The translations under genes were made by a program, and so were the position numbers. Shown here piece by piece: positions 16,331 through 24,326 of a DNA stretch of 42,296 bases. Position 1 is the stretch's first letter. Every line of letters starts with the position of its first letter. The notes under the pieces are model-generated. The model saw only the letters and a program-made list of their open reading frames with translations. It was not told where the DNA came from and ran no database searches. Source of the DNA: Lachnospiraceae bacterium. GTDB taxonomy: Bacteria; Bacillota; Clostridia; Lachnospirales; Lachnospiraceae. The DNA is taken from NCBI GenBank assembly GCA_024698345.1, contig JAILRH010000081.1, positions 1 through 42,296 of the forward strand, written 5' to 3'.

Positions 16331-18445
16331 ATGAGAAAGAATTTGATGAAAGGTATCGCACTTTCTACGGCATTTGTCTTGGCCTTGGGAGTGATACCGG
16401 AACAGATGACGTTTAATGGCACAGAGCAGGTTTATGCGGCGACAGCAGTCAAAATCACAAGCCCGACGGACGGAAAGTTGCTTGCAGCAGGTTACAATGA
16501 TTTTACATGGGAGAGTGTAGACAATACGCAGACTTATAATATCTACGTGGACGGAAACAAGGTTGGAACATCAACCACAACAGGATTCAGATATTATACT
16601 ACTTCGGTTGCGCTCCATAAACTCAAAGTTGAATCGGTACAGAATAACGGAAGCATCATATCATCACAGGAGATTACCTTTGGAATATCTAAGAAAGGTC
16701 TTGCCGTAAATGATACTATGGGAAAACATATCAATCCGGTTGAGTTAAAAGCCAGTTGGTATTATGACTGGAGTACCAATCCTCATAGTTATACAGGGTA
16801 CGAACAGATTGAATTTGTACCTATGATCTGGGGAGTTGGAAATGACGGAGATATCACTAAAGTAAATAATTATAATTACAAATATCTGTTGGCATACAAT
16901 GAGCCTGATATGGGATACGAAGGGGGTGGAAGTAATACTTCTGTGGATGTTGTATTAGAGCACTGGCCTAACTTTAATCTGGCAAACAGGAACTTTATTC
17001 TTGGTTCACCGGCCCCTGCATTTTCGCCTTCATGGGGCAATGGTACATGGATGCAGGAATTTATGAACAGAGTGGATCAGAGTACAATAGATTTCATTCC
17101 GCTTCATTGTTACTATAATAATTATTCAGGAGCTGATGCTGCCAGAACATTCCTTGCAGACGTAGTTGATAAGACTTATGAGATGTACCACAAGCCGATA
17201 TGGATAACAGAGTTTGCCCCTAGCGGATATGGATACAACGATGCTGAGGGAAGAGCGAAGGCAAAGGCATTTTTGGAGACAGCTTTTGAAGGACTTGATG
17301 AACGACCATATGTTGAGAGATACAGCTGGTTCTCATATAACACAGATGACAATAACAATGGAGCATCGGCTCTTTGGACAAATGATACAGGAGTGCTGAC
17401 AGACCTTGGAAGAACTTTTATTGAGTGTGGTAATCCGCAAGGATATGAGCCGCCTAAACCTAAATTTACATTTACTACATCAACCAGAAATCAGTTGTTG
17501 CCGGACAGTGTAAGTATAGACTCAAAGACGTATGCTGACCTTGCAAAGGGAGCATCGATTTCTGCAACATCAGAAATCAATAATAACAGCTCTGCAGGGA
17601 AAGCCATTGACGAGGATATAGGATCAAGATGGGAGTCGGTTCAGAAAGTGGATCCTCAGGATGTAATTCTTGATTTGGGAGAGAGCAAGTTAATCAAAAA
17701 GTTGGATATAATATGGGAAGCTGCATGTGCACAAAATTACACCGTTGAAGTATCTGAGGATGGACAGGATTACGAACAGGTTGCCGAGGTGAAGGGTGTT
17801 GGTTCAAAACAGAACAGATATGACAGCATATTGTTTGATTCCGGTTTTGAAGCAGTAGGAAGATACATCAAAATCCATGGAACAAAGAGAGCACTGGATT
17901 ACGGATATTCGATCTACGACATGGCAGTATATGGAGAAAAATATAACAAGATTCCAAATGAGATATACGGACTTCAGTATAGCACTGCAAGAAACGGTTT
18001 TAGAATTATATCAAATGTTGAAGCGCAGATTGATGGAAAGAATGTTGTTGAGTACGGTAATATTCTTGGAATAAAGAGTAACGGTTATTCAGCAAATGAT
18101 ATGGTTGTTGGAAGCAATAATCAGAATATCAGAAGTTTCAAATCAACATCAGTGGGATTGTCAGAGGTAAGTTATTCAAAGTCAGCTACAGCAAACAGCT
18201 ATATAATGACATTTGTGGATAATGGTACAACAAGTGATGCGTATAGTCAGCAATATGCAATCAGAGCATACGCAATACTTTCGGACGGAACAAAAGTCTA
18301 CAGTGATATTGTTGATTTCTCGATTTATTCTATCGCAGACAGCCTATACAGGGAAAAGAGCATGCCAACATTGCAGCAGCATAATTTCCTGTTCAATAAC
18401 ATTTTAAAAGTAGTTAATAATAACTATCAGGTTGTACAGTACTAG
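16331..18445 (+). CDS. secreted GH128-type endo-beta-1,3-glucanase with F5/8 C-like binding domain
   Basis: The 704-residue enzyme has a signal peptide (about 1-36), a small beta-sandwich domain (about 37-120), a GH128-type TIM-barrel catalytic domain (about 125-375), an F5/8 type C (CBM32-like) domain (about 400-536; AIDEDIGSRWES, RYIKIHGTKR) and a C-terminal domain (about 541-704) matching the end of the GH81 enzyme. In the barrel, LLAYNEPDMG holds Glu191 (acid/base) and PIWITEFAPSG holds Glu294 (nucleophile), with YSWFSYN at the last strand. GH128 enzymes cleave internal beta-1,3-glucan bonds with retention, so with the GH81 enzyme this cell would have two secreted laminarinase-like activities. 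ATG 16331 has only AAGGA very close upstream; Met6 (16346) is an alternative start. No dockerin or sortase motif is seen. Confidence 0.87.
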   Translation: MRKNLMKGIALSTAFVLALGVIPEQMTFNGTEQVYAATAVKITSPTDGKLLAAGYNDFTWESVDNTQTYNIYVDGNKVGTSTTTGFRYYTTSVALHKLKVESVQNNGSIISSQEITFGISKKGLAVNDTMGKHINPVELKASWYYDWSTNPHSYTGYEQIEFVPMIWGVGNDGDITKVNNYNYKYLLAYNEPDMGYEGGGSNTSVDVVLEHWPNFNLANRNFILGSPAPAFSPSWGNGTWMQEFMNRVDQSTIDFIPLHCYYNNYSGADAARTFLADVVDKTYEMYHKPIWITEFAPSGYGYNDAEGRAKAKAFLETAFEGLDERPYVERYSWFSYNTDDNNNGASALWTNDTGVLTDLGRTFIECGNPQGYEPPKPKFTFTTSTRNQLLPDSVSIDSKTYADLAKGASISATSEINNNSSAGKAIDEDIGSRWESVQKVDPQDVILDLGESKLIKKLDIIWEAACAQNYTVEVSEDGQDYEQVAEVKGVGSKQNRYDSILFDSGFEAVGRYIKIHGTKRALDYGYSIYDMAVYGEKYNKIPNEIYGLQYSTARNGFRIISNVEAQIDGKNVVEYGNILGIKSNGYSANDMVVGSNNQNIRSFKSTSVGLSEVSYSKSATANSYIMTFVDNGTTSDAYSQQYAIRAYAILSDGTKVYSDIVDFSIYSIADSLYREKSMPTLQQHNFLFNNILKVVNNNYQVVQY

Positions 18446-18480
18446 AATCAATGTAAAGAAAAAATATAAATGCTTAAAGA

Positions 18481-18520
18481 AAAGGTGAGTTTGAATAATA
18501 CAAACTCACCTTTATATTTT
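18481..18520. terminator. bidirectional terminator between the GH128 gene and degV
   Basis: A perfect 13-bp stem, 18481-18493 with 18501-18513, loop AATAATA, is followed by TATATTTT on the + strand. It sits between convergent genes and can serve both, though the minus-strand tail is poorer in T. Confidence 0.8.
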
Positions 18521-18571
18521 AACAATTTAGAATAATCAAAAACATACGTACCGGATTCGGCAATCTGTGTT

Positions 18572-19399
18572 TTAACATTCAAAACCAATAATGATACCGT
18601 TTCTCTCTGCATAGTAACTGCAAAGTCCTTTTGCAGGATAATAGAGAGTATCGGCATTTGGATATTTTTCTTTTATCAGTTCGCATACCTTCTGTGAAAG
18701 TGGTTCATTCTCAACATGACTGATTCTGAACTTGCCACCTTTGTAACCGGCTTTTTCGATTTCTGCCATCAGAGATGAAAGCATCTTCTTTTCACCTTTG
18801 CATTTTGCTATTACTCCGACTTTGCCCTCTTCATCAGCTGTTCCAAGAACTCTGATATTGAGGATGCCGATTGCAGATGCAACTACTTTGCTCACTCGAC
18901 CGTTCTGTGCAAAATTGTGTAATGAAAAGAAGGAAAAGAACAATCGGGTAGTTTTATAGTATTCGGTAATCTTTGCAACAGTATCTTCAAATGAATTACC
19001 TTCATTCTTTAATTCTATAAGTTTCTCAACAATAAGGTGCATCTCAGGACCTGTACTAAGAGAATCTATTACATGAATCTTAGCATCCGGGTGATCCTGA
19101 AGAAACATATCTTTTGCAACGCAGGCACTGTTGTAAGTTCCTGACAGTCCGCTTGTAAGTGTGACAACGTATATCTCGTCAGCATCTCCGAATGCAGTTA
19201 ACCATTGGTCGGCTGAAGGGCATGCAGTGTAAGAACGTGCATGGTAATTGCTGAGATAATCAAGCATGTCGTGTACATCTATCTTATCGTCATCTAAATA
19301 ACTTTTTTCATCAGTATAAATAGTGAGTGGAACACTTTCAAAGTTCACTCCTTCAAAACTGATTTTATCACATGATGAATCTGCTATAAATTTAACCAT
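18572..19399 (-). CDS. DegV family fatty-acid-binding protein
   Basis: The start is ATG at 19399 (AAAGGAGATTATA upstream); a longer frame to 19438 has no ribosome-binding site. The 275-residue protein shows the DegV fold: KFIADSSCD (2-10), VPLTIYTDEKSYLDD, the conserved TACPSADQWLTAF and VVTLTSGLSGTYNSA (ligand-head contacts), and SFFSLHNFAQNGRVSK. DegV/FakB proteins bind a fatty acid and present it to the FakA kinase for phospholipid synthesis; fakA is not in this window. The protein is cytosolic. The gene is transcribed away from a TetR-family regulator across a 143-base gap holding a two-way promoter and an operator-like palindrome, so it is probably the regulator's target. Confidence 0.9.
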   Translation of the reverse strand: MVKFIADSSCDKISFEGVNFESVPLTIYTDEKSYLDDDKIDVHDMLDYLSNYHARSYTACPSADQWLTAFGDADEIYVVTLTSGLSGTYNSACVAKDMFLQDHPDAKIHVIDSLSTGPEMHLIVEKLIELKNEGNSFEDTVAKITEYYKTTRLFFSFFSLHNFAQNGRVSKVVASAIGILNIRVLGTADEEGKVGVIAKCKGEKKMLSSLMAEIEKAGYKGGKFRISHVENEPLSQKVCELIKEKYPNADTLYYPAKGLCSYYAERNGIIIGFEC

Positions 19400-19436
19400 T
19401 ATAATCTCCTTTGTAATCAACACGCAAATAAAAAAC

Positions 19437-19459
19437 AACGTGGTATTTATTACTACGTT
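19437..19459. promoter_or_regulatory. palindromic operator candidate for the TetR-family regulator
   Basis: AACGTGGTA (19437-19445) and TACTACGTT (19451-19459) form an inverted repeat matching at 8 of 9 positions around TTTAT. It covers the expected degV transcription start, where a bound repressor would block transcription. Confidence 0.55.
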
Positions 19460-19461
19460 AT

Positions 19462-19490
19462 ATTGTATTGCCTAAATAATTATGATACAA
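19462..19490 (-). promoter_or_regulatory. degV promoter (overlaps the divergent promoter)
   Basis: On the minus strand: TTGTAT (19490-19485), 17-base spacer, TACAAT (19467-19462). The same bases read on the plus strand form the promoter of the TetR-family gene. Confidence 0.55.
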
Positions 19491-19491
19491 T
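19463..19491 (+). promoter_or_regulatory. promoter of the TetR-family regulator gene
   Basis: TTGTAT (19463-19468), 17-base spacer, TACAAT (19486-19491), about 52 bases upstream of the start codon. A TTTACA/TGTAAA inverted repeat lies downstream, starting at 19491. Confidence 0.55.
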
Positions 19492-19542
19492 TTACAAAAA
19501 TGATAAAAATGTAAACTTTGAAATATGTTCAGGGAGATTTGA

Positions 19543-20082
19543 ATGAAATTCAGGATTAATCAGAATGAAAAAAGTAAATTTACAAGAATGTGTATTTCAG
19601 AAGCAATTGTTTCATTGCTAAAGAATACTTCATTGGAAAAACTAAAAATATCTGATATTGCAAAGAGGGCGGGAGTGTCCCGAATGAGTTTTTACAAATA
19701 TTATCATTCTTCGCACGCAGCCCTCAATGATTATCTCGACATTATAATAAGTGAATATCTTCAGCAGTCTGATGCAGACAGAATTACAAAGGAATTTCTT
19801 AATTACGAGCATATTCTGTATGCCCTCAACTTTTTTGACAGGTATGCCGATTTCTTTTTGACACTTGCAAAACAGAATGAGTATTCAATTATGATAAATG
19901 GAATTAATCAGTTTATGGTAGAGCATATATCTTCGGAAAATAAGTTGTCTGTATATGAATTGTATTCTTATGCAGGAGCACTTCTGAATACGTTTATGAA
20001 GTGGGAGGAGAATGGAAAGAAAGAGAGTGCGGAGGAGATAGCGACAACTCTTTGCAAATTTTACGGAATGCAAGAACTATAG
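19543..20082 (+). CDS. TetR/AcrR family transcriptional regulator
   Basis: The 179-residue protein has an N-terminal TetR helix-turn-helix (about 12-55; LEKLKISDIAKRAGVSRMSFYKYYHS) and a variable ligand-binding half (about 60-179) with TetR_C-like helices (YALNFFDRYADFFLTLAKQ). It follows CAGGGAGATTTGA. Divergent from degV, with overlapping promoters, so control of degV and itself is the simplest reading. The ligand is unknown; a fatty acid or acyl-CoA would fit the DegV link but this is inference. The last 16 bases of the gene, including the stop, are repeated in tandem downstream. Confidence 0.88.
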   Translation: MKFRINQNEKSKFTRMCISEAIVSLLKNTSLEKLKISDIAKRAGVSRMSFYKYYHSSHAALNDYLDIIISEYLQQSDADRITKEFLNYEHILYALNFFDRYADFFLTLAKQNEYSIMINGINQFMVEHISSENKLSVYELYSYAGALLNTFMKWEENGKKESAEEIATTLCKFYGMQEL

Positions 20083-20111
20083 AATGCAGGAATTATAGAA
20101 TGTAAGAATTA
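20067..20111 (+). repeat. 16-bp tandem repeat, about 2.8 copies, spanning the TetR gene stop codon
   Basis: AATGCAAGAACTATAG (20067-20082), AATGCAGGAATTATAG (20083-20098) and AATGTAAGAATTA (20099-20111). The first unit is the last coding bases plus the stop codon. Confidence 0.8.
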
Positions 20112-20232
20112 ATGCAAGAGTTCTTTAATCAATGATTACAGCACAATTGATGAAAATGTGTTATAATAAAGAAAATATGACGAGTGTACTATAATTTAAG
20201 ATAAGATTTAACTATACAAAGGAGACTTTACT

Positions 20233-21267
20233 ATGGCAGCTTTGACGATAAGAGATATTGCAAAGATGTGTGGCGTAGGAGTGAGTACTGTATCTAGAGC
20301 TATTAATGATGACCCCGGCATTAATGAACAGACTAAACAGCGCATCCTTAAAGTTATAGCAGAACAGAAGTACATTCCTAACAACAGTGCAAGAAATTTA
20401 AAGCGTACGGATTCTAACACTATAGCATTGTTGGTAAAGGGAATTGATAATCAATTCTTTCTTGAAATGCTTGCAAAGTTTGAAGAGAGGCTGAAAGAAC
20501 TTCAATATTCATTTATGATTCAGCCGGTCAATACTGAGCAGGACGATGCACAGGTGGCAGTAGAACTGGCAAAAGAAAAGAGATTAAAAGGAGTTATTTT
20601 TTTGGGTGGACTGATGGATACTCCCGAAGTGACATTGAACGCGATGGGCATTCCATACGTGTTATGTACGGTTGCGGTCAATTTGGACGCACCGAAACGT
20701 CAGTGTTCAACAATATCAATCAATGACAAGAACGGTGGTTATATTGCAACGGATTACTTGTGTCGCCAAGGGCACAAAAGGATTGCAATGCTTGCCGGAA
20801 GAGAGGCAGATTATTCTGTTGCAAGACTCAGGCTTGAAGGTTACAGACAGGCGCTGAATGAACACGGAATCAGATTTGATCCTGAACTTGTCAGATTTAT
20901 GAGTGAAGAGATACCGGAATATTCCATTGAGAATGGATATGTTACAACCAAAAAGTTATTGGAATCAGGATTGGATTTTACGGCAATATACGCTATTTCC
21001 GATGTTATATCCATGGGGGCATATAAGGCGATTAAAGAGGCAGGTAAGAGAATACCTGAGGATTATTCCATTATCGGTTTTGACGGCATAGATATGGGAA
21101 GATTCTATCACCCATCTCTCACAACAGTTAAGCAGCCTACAGACGATATGGTTGCAAAGACAATAGAACTTCTGATGAAGCAGATTGACGGTGATAAGAC
21201 CTCCGTTCAGGTGATATATGATTCTGAGATTCTCGAACGAGATTCAGTTATAAAACTTGAAAAATAA
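20233..21267 (+). CDS. LacI/GalR family transcriptional regulator
   Basis: The 344-residue repressor has an N-terminal LacI helix-turn-helix (about 4-25; LTIRDIAKMCGVGVSTVSRAIN), the hinge region (NNSARNLKR, about 55-63) and a periplasmic-binding-protein-like sugar-binding core (about 65-340; GVIFLGG, DYLCRQGHKRIAMLAG, PEDYSIIGFDGIDM, PSLTTVKQP). It starts after AAAGGAGACTTTACT. LacI proteins usually control nearby sugar genes, but none flanks this one; the nearest carbohydrate gene is the GH128 enzyme about 1.8 kb upstream. Control of the two glucanase genes is possible but unproven. It is a single-gene unit ended by a strong terminator. Confidence 0.92.
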   Translation: MAALTIRDIAKMCGVGVSTVSRAINDDPGINEQTKQRILKVIAEQKYIPNNSARNLKRTDSNTIALLVKGIDNQFFLEMLAKFEERLKELQYSFMIQPVNTEQDDAQVAVELAKEKRLKGVIFLGGLMDTPEVTLNAMGIPYVLCTVAVNLDAPKRQCSTISINDKNGGYIATDYLCRQGHKRIAMLAGREADYSVARLRLEGYRQALNEHGIRFDPELVRFMSEEIPEYSIENGYVTTKKLLESGLDFTAIYAISDVISMGAYKAIKEAGKRIPEDYSIIGFDGIDMGRFYHPSLTTVKQPTDDMVAKTIELLMKQIDGDKTSVQVIYDSEILERDSVIKLEK

Positions 21268-21285
21268 AAATATATAATAAGTGCT

Positions 21286-21317
21286 AAGGCTATCGCAATT
21301 TGCGATAGCCTTTTTCA
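21286..21317 (+). terminator. rho-independent terminator of the LacI-family gene
   Basis: A perfect 12-bp stem, AAGGCTATCGCA (21286-21297) with TGCGATAGCCTT (21301-21312), loop ATT, followed by a T run. Confidence 0.92.
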
Positions 21318-21387
21318 ATCTTTTCTGTACTTTTTTGGCATATCTGTTTACAATACTAAGGGAGAAGATTATTAAAAGGAGTAAAAA

Positions 21388-22155
21388 ATGATTATAAAAT
21401 ATACATTGATTACATCTATAGGTATAGTGGCAGTACTTATGATTACATTATTGATAAAGAATTATATTAACAGTAAAAAAGCAGGGGGAATGACTTTTGC
21501 AGGTAAAAATAAAATAGGAGAAAATTATATTTTCTTATTTATTGCGGGAATGATTTTTCAGGAATTAAATATTATTAGAATTGAGTATAAGATGCCTGAT
21601 TCGACATTTGGTTCTTCTAAAGAGGCCATGTTGATAATTGTTTTACTTAACATTTTTTCCGCGCTGTTTATTGTCTTTAATATATTCAGAAAAAATGTGT
21701 TTACAGTTTACGAAAAAGAGAATATCAGATGCGGCAAAAATCTCATACCTTATGAGAAAATAGATGCAGTATCAGCAAAGAAAATATCAGATAAGAAGAA
21801 TCTGTCTCTTATCGATTTGGATATATTTATCAATAATAAAGTATATTATTCTCAGAATCTTACTACAAAGCAGTTTGAAGAATTCAAAAGGAAAATATCT
21901 TCAAAAATGTCAGACAATATTTTTGATAATGAAGGAAAAAATAAGAAACCGGGAATCGGTATAATGTATATTATGATTGTCTGGATTTTTGTGGCCACCT
22001 CTCTTGTACTATCTGCAGCAAGAGAATTAATTATAGTTAGTTTCCTTGGAATTATTCTTCCGGGATTGTTCATGTGCATATATGCTGTGATTTTTATGGC
22101 AGTCATGAAAAAGAGTGAAACGGACAGAATGCAGGATAAGATGTCTAAGTATTAA
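21388..22155 (+). CDS. multi-pass membrane protein of unknown function
   Basis: The 255-residue product has about five hydrophobic segments: 1-24 (LITSIGIVAVLMITLLIK), about 50-68, about 78-97 (LIIVLLNIFSALFIVFNIF), about 193-212 (MYIMIVWIFVATSLVLSAA) and about 215-240. A soluble stretch (about 100-180; YEKIDAVSAKKISDKKNLSLID) looks like the small PH-like domains that sit between helices in many Firmicute membrane proteins. No family was recognised with confidence. It starts after AAAAGGAGTAAAAA and ends 24 bases before the rsmH paralogue with no terminator between, so the two may form an operon. Confidence 0.72.
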   Translation: MIIKYTLITSIGIVAVLMITLLIKNYINSKKAGGMTFAGKNKIGENYIFLFIAGMIFQELNIIRIEYKMPDSTFGSSKEAMLIIVLLNIFSALFIVFNIFRKNVFTVYEKENIRCGKNLIPYEKIDAVSAKKISDKKNLSLIDLDIFINNKVYYSQNLTTKQFEEFKRKISSKMSDNIFDNEGKNKKPGIGIMYIMIVWIFVATSLVLSAARELIIVSFLGIILPGLFMCIYAVIFMAVMKKSETDRMQDKMSKY

Positions 22156-22179
22156 TTTATAAAAAACGCGAGGATAGAT

Positions 22180-23289
22180 ATGAAAGATAAAATGAATGAA
22201 ATAAATACAAATACAGCAAATGAAAATGTTCAAAATAAAAAAGATATAAATGAAGTTCCTCACAAGAGAAGAAAGAGATACAAGGGAACTCATCCGCGAA
22301 CATTTGCAGAAAAGTACAAGGAACACAATCCTGAAAAATATAAGGATACTATTGAGAAGGTTAAGAGTAAGGGGATGACACCGGCGGGAATGCACATTTC
22401 TATTATGGTAAATGAGATAATAGATTTTCTGAATATTAAACCGGGACAGATTGGACTTGATGCCACTCTTGGGTATGGTGGACACACTACTGCAATGCTG
22501 AAATGTTTAGAGGGAAAGGGTCACATTTATGCTCTTGATGCCGATCCGATTGAGATTAAGAAGACTACAAAGAGACTGGCAGATAACGGATTTGGTTCCG
22601 ATATTGTGACTACTATCAATACTAATTTCAGAAACATTGATGAGGTGGCAAAACAGTATGGACCCTTTGATTTTATCTTGGCGGATTTAGGCGTGTCTTC
22701 AATGCAGCTTGATAATCCTGAGCGTGGCTTTTCATACAAACATGACGGTCCCCTCGATTTGAGACTCAATCCTGAGAAAGGTGTATCTGCAGCAGAGCGA
22801 ATTGCAAATATATCGGTAGAAGAACTCGAGGGTATGCTCGTTGAAAATTCCGATGAAATATATGCCACTGAAGTTGCAACTGAGATTGTGAGGATTAATA
22901 AAGGGAAAAACAAAATCAGCACTACAATGGAACTTACACAGGCTATTACAAATGCACTTAGAAAAGTTCCCGAGAAGGATAGAAAAGAGGAAGTGAAGAA
23001 GTGTTGCGCAAGAGTATTTCAGGCCTTAAGAATCGATGTGAACAGCGAGTTTGAAGTACTGTATGAATTCATGGACAAGCTTCCGGATGCTTTGGAGGAA
23101 GGAGGAAGAGTTGCAATACTTACCTTCCACTCGGGCGAAGACAGACTTGTCAAAAAAGCATTTAAGAGCGGCAAGAAAGCCGGCATCTATTCAGAGGTTG
23201 CTGCAGACGTAATAAGGCCCACCGCAAAAGAGTGTATTGACAATCCGAGAGCCAAATCCACAAAAATGCGATGGGCAGTAAAAATGTAG
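22180..23289 (+). CDS. rsmH: RsmH-family 16S rRNA (cytosine-N4)-methyltransferase, N-terminally extended paralogue
   Basis: RsmH methylates N4 of C1402 in 16S rRNA using S-adenosylmethionine. Here the catalytic domain shows AGMHISIMVNEII (69-81, family start), the SAM-binding GLDATLGYGGHTTAML, ALDADP, ILADLGVSSMQLDNPERGFSY, GPLDLRLNP, CCARVFQALRIDVNSE, VAILTFHSGEDRLVKKAFK and a C-terminal KSTKMRWAVK. At 369 residues it exceeds the usual 310 or so because of a basic extension of about 65 residues (HKRRKRYKGTHPRTFAEKYK). The canonical gene normally sits with mraZ and ftsL, absent here, so this is probably the second RsmH type found in many Clostridia. It starts after CGAGGATAGAT. Confidence 0.88.
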   Translation: MKDKMNEINTNTANENVQNKKDINEVPHKRRKRYKGTHPRTFAEKYKEHNPEKYKDTIEKVKSKGMTPAGMHISIMVNEIIDFLNIKPGQIGLDATLGYGGHTTAMLKCLEGKGHIYALDADPIEIKKTTKRLADNGFGSDIVTTINTNFRNIDEVAKQYGPFDFILADLGVSSMQLDNPERGFSYKHDGPLDLRLNPEKGVSAAERIANISVEELEGMLVENSDEIYATEVATEIVRINKGKNKISTTMELTQAITNALRKVPEKDRKEEVKKCCARVFQALRIDVNSEFEVLYEFMDKLPDALEEGGRVAILTFHSGEDRLVKKAFKSGKKAGIYSEVAADVIRPTAKECIDNPRAKSTKMRWAVKM

Positions 23290-23293
23290 ATTA

Positions 23294-23325
23294 CAGGAAT
23301 GAACAGATTTGCTTATTCCTGATTA
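23294..23325. terminator. weak terminator-like hairpin between rsmH and nth
   Basis: CAGGAAT (23294-23300) pairs with ATTCCTG (23315-23321) between convergent genes; there is no clear T run directly after the stem. Confidence 0.35.
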
Positions 23326-23326
23326 A

Positions 23327-23959
23327 TCATATTCTTTTCTTACAGATATCATTGAGACAACATTTGTCACAGAAAGGAGTGGTTCTGGCCGTGCACACTG
23401 CACGACCGTGATCTACAAGTCTGTGGCAGAAGTTGTTGCTTTCATCTTTTGGAATAATCTTCCACAATTCCATCTCAACCTTTTTGGGTTCCTTTATGTT
23501 GTTTACAAGCCCCATTCTGTTTACAAGTCGGATGCAGTGCGTATCTGTTACAATTGCGGGCTGTCCATAGATATCGCCCATTATAAGGTTTGCACTTTTT
23601 CTTCCAACCCCCGGAAGCTTTAGCAGATCTTTCATATTGTCAGGAACTTTGCAGTCAAATTCATCTCTAAGCATTTTCATGCACAGACTGATATCTCTTG
23701 CCTTACTTTTTCCAAGTCCGCAGGGCCTTACAATTGCTTCTATTTCATCGACATCTGCCTCGGCTAATGAGGAAATGTCGGGAAACTTTTTGTAGAGAGC
23801 AGGGACTATTTTGTTGACTCTCTCATCGGTGCACTGTGCGGCAAGACGGACGCTTACAAGAAGCTTCCATGCCTCCTCATAGTCGAGGGTACAGTCAGTG
23901 TAAGGGTATTCTTTTTTTAATCTTTCTATTATTTCTCTGGCAAGTTGTTTCTTTGTCAT
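23327..23959 (-). CDS. nth: endonuclease III (DNA glycosylase/AP lyase)
   Basis: This 210-residue base-excision repair enzyme removes oxidised pyrimidines and nicks abasic sites. It shows the helix-hairpin-helix LPGVGRKSANLIMG with the catalytic Lys, then VTDTHCIRLVNRMG with the catalytic Asp, and a C-terminal [4Fe-4S] cluster region CTARTTPFCDKCCLNDIC. The cluster spacing is C-x7-C-x2-C-x5-C, one residue longer in the first gap than in E. coli Nth (C-x6). The start follows CGGAGGTTATA (read on the minus strand). The gene converges with the rsmH paralogue; upstream of it is an array of three hairpins (23998-24113). Confidence 0.93.
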   Translation of the reverse strand: MTKKQLAREIIERLKKEYPYTDCTLDYEEAWKLLVSVRLAAQCTDERVNKIVPALYKKFPDISSLAEADVDEIEAIVRPCGLGKSKARDISLCMKMLRDEFDCKVPDNMKDLLKLPGVGRKSANLIMGDIYGQPAIVTDTHCIRLVNRMGLVNNIKEPKKVEMELWKIIPKDESNNFCHRLVDHGRAVCTARTTPFCDKCCLNDICKKRI

Positions 23960-24326
23960 TATAACCTCCGGGTAACAATATTATTTCGATTGATTACATT
24001 ATGAGAAGCACTTCGTGCTTTCATAATCTCGAAATACTTCGTATTTCTCGTTAACTTATAGTGTAAATGCAAATGCCTGCTTCGCAGTCGCTTGCATTTC
24101 TTCCTATAAGTTACATTATAACACCATTCCTTAACTCGAATAAGTACACTTTTATAATTCGTTGAAAAAACAGTGCAAATAAGGTATATTTAAACCATGT
24201 TTCGCAATTTGAAAATCTGCTATGAATAATAGAATTGCACACTGAGGCAAAATCATAAAAATAGAAATTGTAAAAAATATAAGTTATAAATAATAATAGA
24301 TTGAAAATCTTTAATGAGGGAAAAAT
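23960..24326. other. intergenic region between nth and the subtilase gene
   Basis: The nth-proximal part holds the hairpin cluster at 23998-24113. The subtilase-proximal 200 bases are AT-rich with no ORF of note; I could not fix a single promoter there. Confidence 0.5.
23998..24113. repeat. cluster of three CTTCG-loop hairpins (REP/BIME-like)
   Basis: Hairpin A (23998-24027) pairs ATTATGA and AAGCAC with GTGCTT and CATAAT. Hairpin B (24031-24047) is GAAATAC-TTC-GTATTTC. Hairpin C (24052-24113) nests TAACTTATAG/CTATAAGTTA, AAATGCAA/TTGCATTT and TGC-TTC-GCA. All three have CTTCG at the tip. The cluster starts 39 bases upstream of the nth start. Confidence 0.8.

Noticed and set aside
23333..23386. 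One extra residue in the Nth iron-sulfur cluster spacing (C-x7-C)
   Set aside because: All four Cys are present and the variant may be normal in this family; noted in the feature but not treated as a finding.
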